Of a DNA stretch of 64,000 nt, positions 44,995 to 55,136 are shown piece after piece (position 1 is the first letter of the stretch; every line of letters starts with the position of its first letter). Made by a program: the position numbers and the translations under genes. Below the pieces are notes generated by a model, which saw nothing but the letters and a program-made list of their open reading frames with translations, searched no databases and had not been told where the DNA came from. Source of the DNA: Mycoplasma marinum. GTDB taxonomy: Bacteria > Bacillota_I > Bacilli_A > Mycoplasmatales > Metamycoplasmataceae. The stretch covers positions 34,044 to 98,043 of the forward strand of contig NZ_PSZO01000003.1 in NCBI RefSeq assembly GCF_004335975.1, read 5' to 3'.

Positions 44995-45819
44995 CTACCC
45001 CATTTCTCCATTTATATACTGAGATGTTAAATCTTCTTTAGGATTTGTGAATATTTTTTTAGTTGTATTAAATTCGATAAGTTCTCCCATATAGAAAAAA
45101 GCAGTTCTATCTGAAATTCTTGCTGCTTGTTGCATAGAGTGTGTAACTATTATAATAGTAAATTTTTCTTTAAGTTTCTTCATTAAATCTTCTATTTTTG
45201 CAGTAGCAATTGGATCTAATGCGGAAGTTGGTTCATCCATCAGTAATACCTCAGGAGACATAGCAATTGCTCTTGCAATACATAATCTTTGTTGTTGTCC
45301 TCCAGATAAACCATTTGCAGGATCATTCAACCTATCTTTAACTTCTTCTCAAAGTGCAGCATCTTTTAAGGATTGTTCAACTATTTCTTTTATTTGTTTT
45401 TTATTTTTAATACCCGCACTTTTTAAACCATAAGCAACATTACCAAAAATAGACATAGGAAAGGGATTGGGTTTTTGAAAAACCATACCTACTTTAGTTC
45501 TTAAAAGCGATACATCAATTTTATCTTTTTCTTTTGAAAATAATTTTTTAAAACTATTTTTTTCACTATTCATTCTTATTTTTTTAGAAATTAATCCCTT
45601 ATTTTCCATTAATAGTGAACCATTAACTTTAACGCCTTCAATTAAATCATTCATTCTATTAAACATTCTAAGTAATGTAGATTTACCACAACCAGAAGGA
45701 CCAATAAATGCAACAACTTCTTTTTTAGGGATATTTAAAGATATATTTTTCAGCGCTTGTTTTTGTCCACTTAAATATCAAAGATTTAAATCTTTTACCT
45801 CAAAATAATTTTCTTGCAT
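44995..45819 (-). CDS. pstB: Phosphate ABC transporter ATP-binding protein PstB
   Basis: ATPase of phosphate import, 274 aa. Walker A is [20 protein letters not shown], the Q-loop [21 protein letters not shown] (a PstB hallmark), the signature [16 protein letters not shown], Walker [13 protein letters not shown] and the switch [10 protein letters not shown]. An insertion rich in Lys/Ser ([19 protein letters not shown]) precedes the Q-loop. TGA codes for Trp at two places. The start overlaps the fused pstCA gene by 25 bases. Confidence 0.95.
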
Positions 45820-47756
45820 AATTTGCCTCTTTTCTTAATTTTAAATAAATTTTTAAATTTTAATTTTCCTTCAGATTTTTTATTTAAATATCAACCTACT
45901 ATATTAGCTAATAAATATAGAAAAATTATAAGTATCATCGCTACAAATGCTGCCTCTCAAGCTCAAGAGTCACCTTTAATTAAATCAGAAGGTGTAGTTG
46001 CATTTACATATATTCTAGTTGTAAGCACTTGTGCACCAGAATTACTTTTAATATGCCAAGCTGGTGATAATCCCATAACTAAGTATACAGGTGCTGTTTC
46101 GGAAATAACCCTTCCAATTGAAAGTATAATTCCTGTAATAACTCCTTTTAAAGCAGTTGGTATAACTATTTTAAATATTGTTCTAACTTTTGAAGCGCCC
46201 AATGCTAATGAAGCGTTTCTTAAGGTTTGAGAAACATTTTGCAATGATTGTTCCACAGTTCTTGTAAACATAGGTAAAATAACTATTGACATTGTTAAAA
46301 TCCCTGCTGTCAATGAGAAAGTTTTACCCATTTTAAGTGTTTGTATGAAAAATACCATCCCAAACATACCAAATAATATTGAGGGTGTTGACTGTAAAGC
46401 ATCCATTAGAAATTTCATAACTTTTGAAATTTTACTTTTCGAAGAATACTCACTAAATCAAATAGCTAAACACATTGCAAATGGGAGACAAAGTAATATT
46501 GCACCAAAAACTAATATGCAAGTTACAATCAATGCTTTACCAACTGTATCTCCGTGACCTTTTTGAATATTTGTTAAGTGTGAAAATTCAAAATATTGTC
46601 CACCTTTTACTAACACATATCCGAAAATTCAAAAAACTAATGAAAACCCTATAGAAACTGCTAATATTTCCGAAAATGTTTTCCTTTTTTGATAAAGGAT
46701 CCTTTTCTTTAAATCCTTATTTTTAACAAAGAACATAATATAGTTAATAATATTACTTTTAATCTTGCTTACGTATTCTAAAATATTTACTTGAAATCAT
46801 TCTATAGAACTATTTTTTATAAGAATGTATTTATTTGTTGTTACTTTTTTCACTTTCTTTATTTTTTTAGTCCTAAATATATAAGCTGTAAATCCATTTA
46901 TAATTAATATAAAGATAAGTATTATTAAACCTATAGAATAAACATAACCTCTTGATATACTAACGTCACCACTTTGAGGGAACATATTATTAGGAATTAT
47001 AGTTGCAACATTACCTGAATTACCTCTTAAAAATCCTAGAAAACCTTCGGAGTGACTAAAAGGGTTTATTGGATGTGATTGTATCAACATGGATACTGCC
47101 ATTGTTTCACCAATAACTCTACCAACAGATAATACCGTGATAACAATTCTTTGTTTTCTAATTGATTTTAATACAACTTTATATATTGATTGATTAGTTG
47201 TATTGCCCAATGCTAATGCACCATTATAATAATTATCTGGCACACCTTTCAATGCATTCAAAGTTAAAGAAGATATAGTTGGTATTATCATCATTGTTAA
47301 AACTATAATTACAGAATACACTGATCCAGATGTGAAATTTGCATTAAATATTTTTGCAACTAAAGGAGATAGTGCAAATATCCCGAATAATCCAAATACT
47401 ACAGAAGGGATACCTGCAAGTAATTCATTAATAAATCTAAATATAGATTTAAGCTTTTTATTTTTAATTTTAAAGAATATGAATATAGCAATTCTAGTAC
47501 CTATTCACATCGCAATAATTAATGATAGGAAAGCAATTACAAATGTTGTTATCAAACCATCTATTATCCCGTAAGTTGAATTAAATTTGTGTGCTCAATT
47601 TTCATCTTTGAACATTGGCAATGTTTTTATAAAAACAAAACCTATAATCATAAGAATTATTGATGCAGAGACAAAAGAAACCAAAAGAACAAAACTTTTG
47701 AAAAGTTTGTTCAAAATATTCTTCTTTTGTATATGTTTTGTACTATTATTTATCAT
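45795..47756 (-). CDS. Fused phosphate permease PstC-PstA
   Basis: A single 653 aa reading frame carries both permeases of the Pst system. The PstC-like half (1-320) has helices and the motif INELLAGIPSVVFGLFG, then a coupling loop ALALGNTTNQSIYKVVLKS and SVGRVIGETMAV. The PstA-like half (about 350-653) repeats it: DALQSTPSILFGMFGMVFF, ASLALGASKVRTIFKIVIPT and GRVISETAPVYL. The joint lies near a TGA at 46797 read as Trp (SSIEWFQVNILEYV). With standard code it would look like fragments. It overlaps pstS by 7 bases (ATGATAA) and pstB by 25. Confidence 0.92.
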
Positions 47757-48808
47757 TTGATATCTATTTTCAATCCATTTTGACCGTTAATTTTGTTTGA
47801 TTCCAACATTTCTTTGTCATTAATTGAGGTGATCCCTTCAGCTTTTAATTGTTCTTTAGTCAATTTTAAATACCCAACGCTAGGAAGTACTGCTTGACCT
47901 TCTGGTTTCAACATTGACTCAACAAATTTAATTAAGTCATTTTTATTATCAGCACTTGCATTATAAATAACATTTAATGGTCTAGCTCAATTATAAGTTT
48001 TACCAACATTTGCTGATAGTGGAATCATTTCATGTCCTTTTGAATCTGTTAAAGTAACCTTTGAAAACTCACCTTCATTATTTGCTGTTGCCTTTTTAAT
48101 CAATGAATCAGCAACACCTAATGAAAGATATGTAATACCATATTTTTTATTAGTTCCTTTTAACGTATTAAAGGCTTCACTATTGGCCTCTGATGTTGTA
48201 TTAGTAACACCATTTAATTCACTATTTTTAGGGTGATGAGATATTTTATTTTGATCTGTACCTGATAATTTACCTAAACCAATTCCAAAAATTTCTGCTG
48301 TACCTGATTTATCAGGATTTTCTCTTGATAAAACCTCAACATTACTTAGAGAAGCATCACTTCCAAAGATATTTTTAGCAGAAGCAAGTCACTTTGCACT
48401 ACCTTTTGATTCGGTAAAAATTGAAAGAATATCACTTATATTAGCTTTTGAAGTTTTTTTACCTTTAATAACTATTGATAAACCATCAATACCAACTGTC
48501 ACTGTTCTAAATTTTTCAGAACCAATTATTTCCTTTGAATCAGGAGTTGCTGACATATTCCCAAAATCTACACTACCATCAATTATTGCTTTTTGCCCCG
48601 CTCCAGATCCACCTCCAGCAACTTGCACCTCAATATCATCATATTTTTTTGCAAATGCTAACATAAATGGAAGCACTGTTGATGATCCTTTTGCAGTTAA
48701 AGCTGCATCATCATTGCCACCACATGAAACAACTGTTGCAATTGGTGTTGCTATAGAAGCCATAATTGACAATGCACCTAAACTATATTTAATACTTTTA
48801 TTTTTCAT
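47750..48808 (-). CDS. pstS: Phosphate-binding lipoprotein PstS
   Basis: Captures phosphate outside the cell for PstCA-PstB; 352 aa. The signal peptide ends in VVSCGG with the lipid-modified Cys at residue 29. The binding-site motifs are AKGSSTVLPFMLAFAK (phosphate loop), GGGSGAGQKAIIDGSVDFGNMSA and SRENPDKSGTAEIF. An in-frame upstream start (48853) lies before the ribosome site AAAAGGGAGAA and is less likely. TATAAT at 48872-48877 (minus) and the hexamer repeats further upstream form its promoter. First gene of the pst operon; the stop overlaps the pstCA start. Confidence 0.95.
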
Positions 48809-48888
48809 TTGATTCTCCCTTTTAAAATTCTTGATTAAATTGTGACTTAGCACATAAAATTATTATAGAAAAAATAAAAAGGCATAGT

Positions 48889-48936
48889 CATTAATTACTA
48901 ATAACATTTGTTAATTTTCTTTAACATGTGTTAATG
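48889..48936 (-). promoter_or_regulatory. Putative PhoP-box-like repeats upstream of pstS
   Basis: On the minus strand the hexamers TTAACA, TTAAAG, TTAACA, TTATTA and TTAATG start at 48934, 48924, 48914, 48904 and 48894, exactly 10 bases apart. The last is about 12 bases upstream of the -10 box TATAAT (48877-48872), covering the -35 position. B. subtilis PhoP sites are direct TTAACA-like repeats with about 11-base spacing, so this may bind the PhoB-like protein encoded next door. Confidence 0.6.
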
Positions 48937-48954
48937 CATAATAATTAAAAAAGA

Positions 48955-48978
48955 AAAATAGAGATAATTCTCTACTTT
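48955..48978 (-). terminator. Terminator of the PhoB-like gene
   Basis: TAGAGA and TCTCTA arms around ATTA, then TTTTTCTTTTTT; it separates this gene from pstS. Confidence 0.65.
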
Positions 48979-49657
48979 ATAGCATTTTTATTCTGCTAGA
49001 TTTATCCTTAACTATTAAAACTTCATTGCCAATTTTTTTCTTTATTCTGTGTAAATATTGATCTAGTGTTCTACTAACGTCTTCATCATAACCTCAAATA
49101 GATTTAAATATTTCTGCTTTAGTTAAAAAATCTTCATTATTTTCTACTAGGAATCTAATTAATTTAAATTCTTTTTTTGATGTTTCTACTAATTTGCTTC
49201 CAATGAATATTTCATGGCAAATTGAGTCAATCTTTATATTTTTATATTTAATCACTGATTCAATAAAGTATTTTTTTGATTTTCTCTTTAAAATAGATTT
49301 CAATAAAGATAATATGTATTCATTTTTAAAAGAACCCTCGCAAATATAATCTATATTATTGATGAAAAGATTGGTTGCAATCTCTTCAGTTATTTTTTCT
49401 CCAACAAACATAGTATATAAATGTTTATTGTTAGCTTGTATTGCATCGATTATTTTTGAATCGATTATTTTTGGATCTATTGAATCAAAAATTAACAAAT
49501 GAACTTTTTTATTTATAATTTCATCTATTTCCTCAATAGTTATTTTATGCAATTCAATCCGATAATTCTTTTTAAGTTCTGTAAAAATTTCTCCTCTTAT
49601 TCTTTTGTGGCTTTCTCTAATTTGGTAAATTTGTATTTTAATTTTTTTATCTGTCAT
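48977..49657 (-). CDS. Orphan PhoB/OmpR-like response regulator with degenerate receiver
   Basis: A 226 aa two-domain protein. The C-terminal half (138-225) is an OmpR/PhoB winged helix: ETSKKEFKLIRFLVENNEDF, then TKAEIFKSIWGYDED and LDQYLHRIKKKIG (recognition helix). The first 125 residues fit a receiver fold; HLLIFDSIDP places Asp58 at the phosphorylation site. The acidic pair near the N terminus is absent (KIKIQIYQIRES), and the usual Lys near IDYICEGSF is replaced. No histidine kinase is in the window. It lies just upstream of pstS, whose promoter has periodic TTAACA-like hexamers. Regulation of phosphate uptake is the natural inference. Confidence 0.8.
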
Positions 49658-49725
49658 ATTATTTATATTTTAATATAAGATTTCGTTTTAGAACAAAAGA
49701 CATATAAAAATAACATTAGCAAATA

Positions 49726-49753
49726 AAAAAACCAATCGGTCAATCGATTGGTT
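49726..49753 (-). terminator. Terminator of the rpsL-rpsG-fusA operon
   Basis: AACCAATCG and CGATTGGTT form a 9-bp stem, then T6 on the minus strand. Confidence 0.9.
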
Positions 49754-49762
49754 CCAAGCTTA

Positions 49763-51835
49763 TTATTTAGCTCTTTTTTTAATAATTTCTTCTCTTACTG
49801 ACTTAGGTGCAGCTTGATAGTGATCAAATTGCATTTGGTATGTACCACGACCTTGAGTAAATGATCTTAGTTGTGTTGCATAACCGAACATATTTGATAA
49901 TGGAACGTCAGCTCTAACAACTTGTGCTCCATCAGATCTTTCTTCATTACCTTTAATTTGTCCACGTCTTGATGAAATATCACCCATAACGTCTCCAAAG
50001 TATTCAGAAGGAACGATAATTGAAACATCCATGATTGGTTCTAAGATTGTAGCTCCAAGATTTTCCATTCCTTTTTTAAGCGCTTTAGAAGCAGCAATTT
50101 TGTATGCCATTTCTGATGAATCGACATCATGGTATGAACCATCGAATAAAGTAGCTTTAACATCGATCATTTCATAACCAGCAACAATACCGGCTTTAAG
50201 AGCGTTTTCAACCCCAACTTTAACTGAGTTGATGTATTCTTTAGGAACTTTACCACCAACAATAGCATCAACAAATTCAAATCCTTTGTTTTGGTTTGGT
50301 TCAAATTCAATTCATACATGACCATATTGTCCCTTACCACCTGATTGTTTAACATGTTTACCTTCACATTTAGCTGCTTTAGTAATTGTTTCACGATAAG
50401 CAACTTGTGGAGCACCAACATTTGATTCAACTTTAAACTCACGTTTTAGACGATCAACGATAATATCTAAGTGTAATTCACCCATACCAGCGATAATTGT
50501 TTGACCAGTGTCATCATCTGTATAAGTTTTAAATGTTGGATCTTCTTCAGCTAGTTTTTGAAGTCCTAATGATAGTTTTTCAGAAGCAGCTTTTGAAGCT
50601 GGTTCAAGAGCAAGTGAAATAACAGGCTCTGGGAATACCATTTGTTCTAGAATAACAGGATTTTCCATGTTTGTTAGTGTATCACCAGTTGTTGTATCTT
50701 TAAGACCAACTCCAGCAGCGATATCTCCTGCTCTAACTTCATCTACTTCTTCACGAGAATTAGCGTGCATTTCTAAAATACGACCAATTCTTTCTTTTTT
50801 ACCTTTTGTTGCATTGTAAATGTAAGAACCTTTTGAAAGTACACCTGAATATACTCTAAAGAATGTTAATTTACCAACAAATGGATCAGTCATAATTTTG
50901 AATGCAAGTGCTGAGAATGACTCTTCATCTGAAGAAGGTTTTGTTGTTTCTTCGCCATTTTCTAATACACCTTTAATAGCAGGTACATCAAGTGGTGAAG
51001 GTAAGAAATTAACAACACCATCTAATAATGTTTTTACACCTTTATTTTTAAAGGCTGTACCACACAATGCTGGGAAGAATTGTGATGTAAGTGTAGCTTT
51101 ACGAACAGCAGCAGATAGCATTTCAGCAGGAACTTCTTCCCCATCCAATGCTAACATCATTAGTTCTTCATCAAAATCAGCAACAGCTTCAACAAGTTCT
51201 TGTCTTTTAATTGTTGCAATTTCTAATAAATCCGCAGGAATTTCCTTGATTTCTGGTTCTTCTTGGGCTGCACCATCATAATAGTAAGCCTTCATTTCGA
51301 TAAGATCTATTAGACCTTCAAAATCATCCTCTGCTCCAATGTTTCATTGAACAGGAACTGCATTTCCACCAAGTCTTGTTCTAACTGATTTAACAGCTTC
51401 TTCAAAGTTTGCTCCAGCTTTATCCATTTTATTAACAAATACAATTCTTGGAACATGGTAGTTTGTTGCTTGTCTTCAAACTGTTTCAGTTTGCGGTTCA
51501 ACACCTGATTGTGCATCAAGAACTGCAACTGCACCATCTAATACACGTAGTGAACGTTCAACTTCAACTGTGAAGTCAACGTGTCCTGGTGTATCAATAA
51601 TGTTAATTCTTTTATTTTTTCAAAAAGCTGTTGTTGCAGCTGATGTAATTGTAATACCACGTTCTTGTTCTTGTTCCATTCAGTCCATTTGAGATTCACC
51701 AGTATGTATTTCTCCTATTTTGTGGATTTTACCTGTGTGGTAAAGAATACGTTCTGTAGTAGTTGTTTTACCGGCATCGATGTGGGCCATGATACCAATA
51801 TTTCTATAATCTTTAAGGTCAAATTCTCTTGCCAT
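49763..51835 (-). CDS. fusA: Elongation factor G
   Basis: Translocase GTPase, 690 aa. G1 is [17 protein letters not shown], the switch I end [12 protein letters not shown]3 DTPGHVDFT and G4 [10 protein letters not shown]. Domain II contains [15 protein letters not shown], domain [17 protein letters not shown] ([17 protein letters not shown]) and domain [17 protein letters not shown]. Trp codons are TGA (QMDWMEQE, TAFWKNK). It ends [12 protein letters not shown]. The ATG at 51833-51835 follows TAGGAGATA 12 bases after rpsG. Confidence 0.98.
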
Positions 51836-51847
51836 ATTGGGTATCTC

Positions 51848-52318
51848 CTATCATCTAAAGTGAGCGAATGCTTTATTAGCTTCGGCCATCTTATGTGTAT
51901 CTTCTTTTTTCTTAACAGAAGCTCCAGTATTATTTGAAGCATCAATAATTTCAGCTGCTAATCTAGCATCCATTGTGTACTCTGATCTTAATCTTGAGTA
52001 ATTAATTAATCATCTTAATGATAATGTTTGCTTTCTTGTTGCTGAAACTTCAGTAGGTACTTGATAGTTTGCCCCACCAATTCTTCTTGTTCTAATTTCT
52101 AATTGAGGTGTAATATTTTCCATTGCTTGTTTAAATACTTCAATAGGTTCTTTACCTGTTTTTTCTTTAATTGTGTCAAATGCTGAGTATAAGATTGTCT
52201 GTGCTGTTGATTTTTTTCCATCAAGCATAATACCGTTAATAAGTTTAGTAACGATTTTTGAGTTGAAAACTGGATCCGCCAGAACTTCTCTTTTGGGTGC
52301 TCTATTTCTTCTTGCCAT
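51848..52318 (-). CDS. rpsG: 30S ribosomal protein S7
   Basis: Primary binder of the 16S rRNA 3' domain, 156 aa. Starts [20 protein letters not shown]; the family signature [19 protein letters not shown] and the RNA-binding arm [14 protein letters not shown] are complete. Two TGA codons are Trp, and the last codon before TAG is a TGA-encoded Trp (AFAHFRW). It is the middle gene of the str operon, with AAGGAGATAAAC before the ATG. Confidence 0.98.
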
Positions 52319-52335
52319 TGTTTATCTCCTTATTC

Positions 52336-52749
52336 CTATTTCTTAGGTTTCTTTGTTCCGTATTTTGATCTTGATTGGTTACGTCCATCAACTCCAGCAG
52401 TATCTTGTGTTCCTCTAACTACGTGGTATCTTACCCCTGGAAGGTCTTTAACTCTTCCTCCTCTAATTAATACTACAGAGTGTTCTTGAAGGTTATGTCC
52501 TTCTCCTGGGATGTAAGCTGTAACTTCCATTCCGTTTGATAATTTAACCCTTGCATACTTACGTAAAGCAGAGTTAGGTTTTTTAGGTGTCATTGTTGCG
52601 ACCCTTGTACATACACCACGTTTGAATGGTGCTGTTGTGTTAGTAGGTCTCTTTTTAAGAGAGTTATATCCTACATTAAGAGCTGGAGCTTTAGTTTTTG
52701 AAACTTTTGACTTACGCCCTTGGTTTACCAATTGGTTAATTGTTGGCAT
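52336..52749 (-). CDS. rpsL: 30S ribosomal protein S12
   Basis: Decoding-centre protein, 137 aa. It has [13 protein letters not shown] at the start and the conserved [23 protein letters not shown]. The loop [28 protein letters not shown] contains the streptomycin-relevant Lys near PKKPNS (sensitive form). First gene of rpsL-rpsG-fusA; ribosome site GAAAGGAAGTATAA. Confidence 0.98.
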   Translation of the reverse strand: MPTINQLVNQGRKSKVSKTKAPALNVGYNSLKKRPTNTTAPFKRGVCTRVATMTPKKPNSALRKYARVKLSNGMEVTAYIPGEGHNLQEHSVVLIRGGRVKDLPGVRYHVVRGTQDTAGVDGRNQSRSKYGTKKPKK

Positions 52750-52844
52750 TTATACTTCCTTTCATATATTTAAATGTTTATTTTGTCATTTTTTTGTTTG
52801 TTTATTTTAATCAAATATGTTTAGCTATGTTTAATAGCAACAAT

Positions 52845-52909
52845 ATTATACACAACTCTACCTAGTGTATCGGTATTTTTTTGCAAAAAAATGGACCCTA
52901 GTGTATCGG
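52845..52909 (-). promoter_or_regulatory. str operon promoter with palindrome and 13-base direct repeats
   Basis: The -10 box TATAAT is at 52845-52850 (minus). CCGATACACTAGG occurs at 52861-52873, over the -35 position, and again at 52897-52909. Between them lies the 18-base perfect palindrome ATTTTTTTGCAAAAAAAT (52875-52892). This looks like an operator array; the binding protein is unknown. Confidence 0.6.
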
Positions 52910-52980
52910 CTTTAATAAAAAATAAAACACCAATATATTTAGACAGGAGCAAAAGTCTTTTCTATTTTTAAAAATAGATA

Positions 52981-53006
52981 AAAAAAATACCAATAAGGTA
53001 TTTAAT
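52981..53006 (-). terminator. Terminator of the 298 aa membrane protein gene
   Basis: AAATACC-TTATT-GGTATTT followed by further T on the minus strand, just past the stop codon. Confidence 0.7.
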
Positions 53007-53017
53007 AAAAGTATTAA

Positions 53018-53914
53018 CTATTCACCATTTGTAACTCTAATGATGATTTCAATTAATTCATCTTTAGACATTTTATCATATCCCGAAATGGATAATTGAA
53101 AAGCAATATTTCGCAATTCTTCTATCTTTAATTTCTTAAGTTCTGTTACTTCTGGTGATTCTTTTATTTCTGATGCTTCAGCATTTATTGGAGATGAATT
53201 AGAATTATCATTTTGTGTTGTTTTTCCAGCTGTTGGTCCATAATTACCTGAATTTTGTTGTGCTTGCGCAAATAGATTTTGCATTTGAGCTTGCATCTCT
53301 TGGAATTGAGGATTTTTCTTCATTTCCTCAATTTTTTCAGCGTATGCAAATTGTTTTCTAATTCTTGAAACTTGTCAAGCAAATACAAATAATGTTATTG
53401 AGAAAACTTGTGCACTAACTCAAACAATAATTCCTGAATTCTCTTTCATAATTTGAGTAAATGATACCATTGTTGAAAATTGGTAAACCATTAATATCAT
53501 CGCTAAAAATCCTACAAATTCTGAAAAGTAAATAGTAAATCCAGAAATTTTAGAAAATGTTTTGTTTTTATATGCTTTATATACAGTAATGCCATATAGA
53601 ACAAGACCTACTATTATTAATATAGCCATAAACACTGAAGCCCCTATTAATCTAAAGTATATAAAATGATTAACACCAGACTCAGCACTATTTTGATCCC
53701 AATCATTAACAGAAATATTCTTTTGCATAATATCCAGAAGATCACTTCTAATTGAAGATATATTAGTTGAAACTAAAATAATTGAAATTACTAGTAATGT
53801 TGCAAAAATTAATAATGAAGCACCCAATAGTATGATTCATTGCCTGAATTTATTAGGCTCGTTTTTTCACATTTCTTTTGTTGTTGGTATATTGGTTTGG
53901 AAAAATGGATTCAT
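53018..53914 (-). CDS. Membrane protein with C-terminal SAP/Rho-N-like domain
   Basis: A 298 aa protein of unknown role. Four hydrophobic segments are visible (about 28-48 IILLGASLLIFATLLVISII; 90-112; 128-150; 160-178). Then come a Gln/Asn-rich linker with a short coiled coil (EKIEEMKKNPQFQEMQAQMQ) and a last 40 residues reading LKKLKIEELRNIAFQLSISG then MSKDELIEII. That end fits the helix-extended-helix of SAP or Rho N-terminal domains, which bind nucleic acid. A TGA at 53420 (Trp) joins the membrane and soluble parts. Start after AAGGAGGTAAA. Its neighbour upstream is also a membrane protein but has a separate terminator. Confidence 0.68.
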
Positions 53915-53992
53915 TTTACCTCCTTATTAAGATAATTAAAGTATAACATTTTTGTAAATGCTAAACACATATCTACTTAATTATAACACAAT

Positions 53993-54030
53993 AAAAAAAA
54001 TTAGCACTTTATAGTTTAGAGTGCTAATTT
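53993..54030 (-). terminator. Terminator of the YugP-like gene
   Basis: TTAGCACT and AGTGCTAA arms around TTTATAGTTTAG, followed by T7; adjacent to the stop codon. Confidence 0.85.
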
Positions 54031-54807
54031 TTATTTTTTATTATCACCTTTTGACATTGTTGATATTTTTAAAATTAATAATATAGTATTGTAAATAGCT
54101 GTAGCTATGGCTAAAAGTAATCTAGAAGTATAAATGATATTAAATTTTTTAATTTCTTCTTGTGTAAAGCCTTGTTTTTCTAATATTGGTAATACATGTT
54201 TTCTAATAATTTTCATTTTAACAACATCAGCCCAAGATACTAACATACCTATAAATAGAAAAGTAATTATGATAATAGTAGCTGTTTTTATAATTCGAGA
54301 ATGGGAAATATTACCACTTGCATCTTCTCTTAATGTTAAAAAAGAATATGCAATAACAAGTATAGAAAGTAAAACTGAAATAATTGACAATATTGTTGGT
54401 ATTCTAAATATTGTAAAATTCATACCCATTCTGCCTTTTTTCTTTCTTCAAGTAGAAACTACAGTTTGTTGCGCTGCCTCAGTCATTGTTCATAAAGAAC
54501 TTCTATTTACTGTTCAAGGACGTAACTTAAACGTTTTTCTAAATCTTGAATGATTTCAATATTTAACATAAAAGAATGAAGAAACAATTCTTGTATCTTG
54601 CATTTCTTCTTGATCTAGTATTTTTCTAGCTAAATCACCACCAGTCATGTTTTTAGAATTTCTCCTATCAATTCATGATGTTTTAATATAAGTAATTAAT
54701 ACTACAATTTGCATAATAAACATAAAAACCAAAGCAATTATGAAAATAATAAGTGCAGCCAATAAAAACTTATTATCTACAATTTCTTTATAAGTAAAAT
54801 TTTTCAT
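54031..54807 (-). CDS. YugP-like membrane protein that has lost the zinc-peptidase motif
   Basis: A 258 aa membrane protein. Residues 55-65, TGGDLARKILD, equal the 'TG.e.ARkiLD' stretch of YugP-type membrane zinc peptidases. It continues with a counterpart of the YDP..R.vrLs..vy..rS segment (HSRFRKTFKLRPWTVNRSS) and later helices with matching spacing, including KKFNIIYTSRLLLAIATAIY for 'vL.aaaltYvAaal'. Where YugP has HEVGHA, this protein has TEAAQQ (109-114): both zinc His are gone. It should not be an active peptidase. Trp by TGA. Start 54807 after AAAGGAGTT. Confidence 0.7.
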
Positions 54808-54871
54808 TTTAACTCCTTTATTTGTATGAATTATACACTAAACAAGTTATAATTATATTGAGGTGATAAAT

Positions 54872-55081
54872 ATGTATCAATATAAAGCAGTATTAAAATC
54901 AACAAAAGAAATCATTGCTCAAGGACATACACTTGAAGACATTGAAAAAGAAGTCGTGGGATTCAGAAGAGGGCATAAACACGGAATTCATACAGATTCT
55001 AATGTTCAAATTGAAATTTTCCATATCCTTAGAGACCAAAAAGAAGGAAATGGTAAAGATAGACTAATTAAAGTCGTTTAA
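54872..55081 (+). CDS. Small conserved hypothetical protein (MAG6790-like)
   Basis: A 69 aa protein: MYQYKAVLKSTKEIIAQGH, then IEKEVVGFRRGHKHGIHTDS and KDRLIKVV. I recall similar short mycoplasma proteins labelled MAG6790 family, function unknown. The conserved GFRRGxKHxxHT core is basic and could bind RNA or DNA. ATG 54872 is chosen over GTG 54863 because GAGGTG at 54860-54865 is a good ribosome site eight bases before it. TATAAT lies further upstream at 54849-54854. It is divergent from the YugP-like gene. Confidence 0.72.
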   Translation: MYQYKAVLKSTKEIIAQGHTLEDIEKEVVGFRRGHKHGIHTDSNVQIEIFHILRDQKEGNGKDRLIKVV

Positions 55082-55107
55082 TTATCAAAAAAACTAAATA
55101 GCCAAAT

Positions 55108-55136
55108 AAAATGTAACCATCAAAGTTACATTTTTT
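55108..55136. terminator. Bidirectional terminator
   Basis: AAATGTAAC and GTTACATTT arms with a CATCAAA loop; serves the 69 aa gene and the converging methyltransferase gene. Confidence 0.85.
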
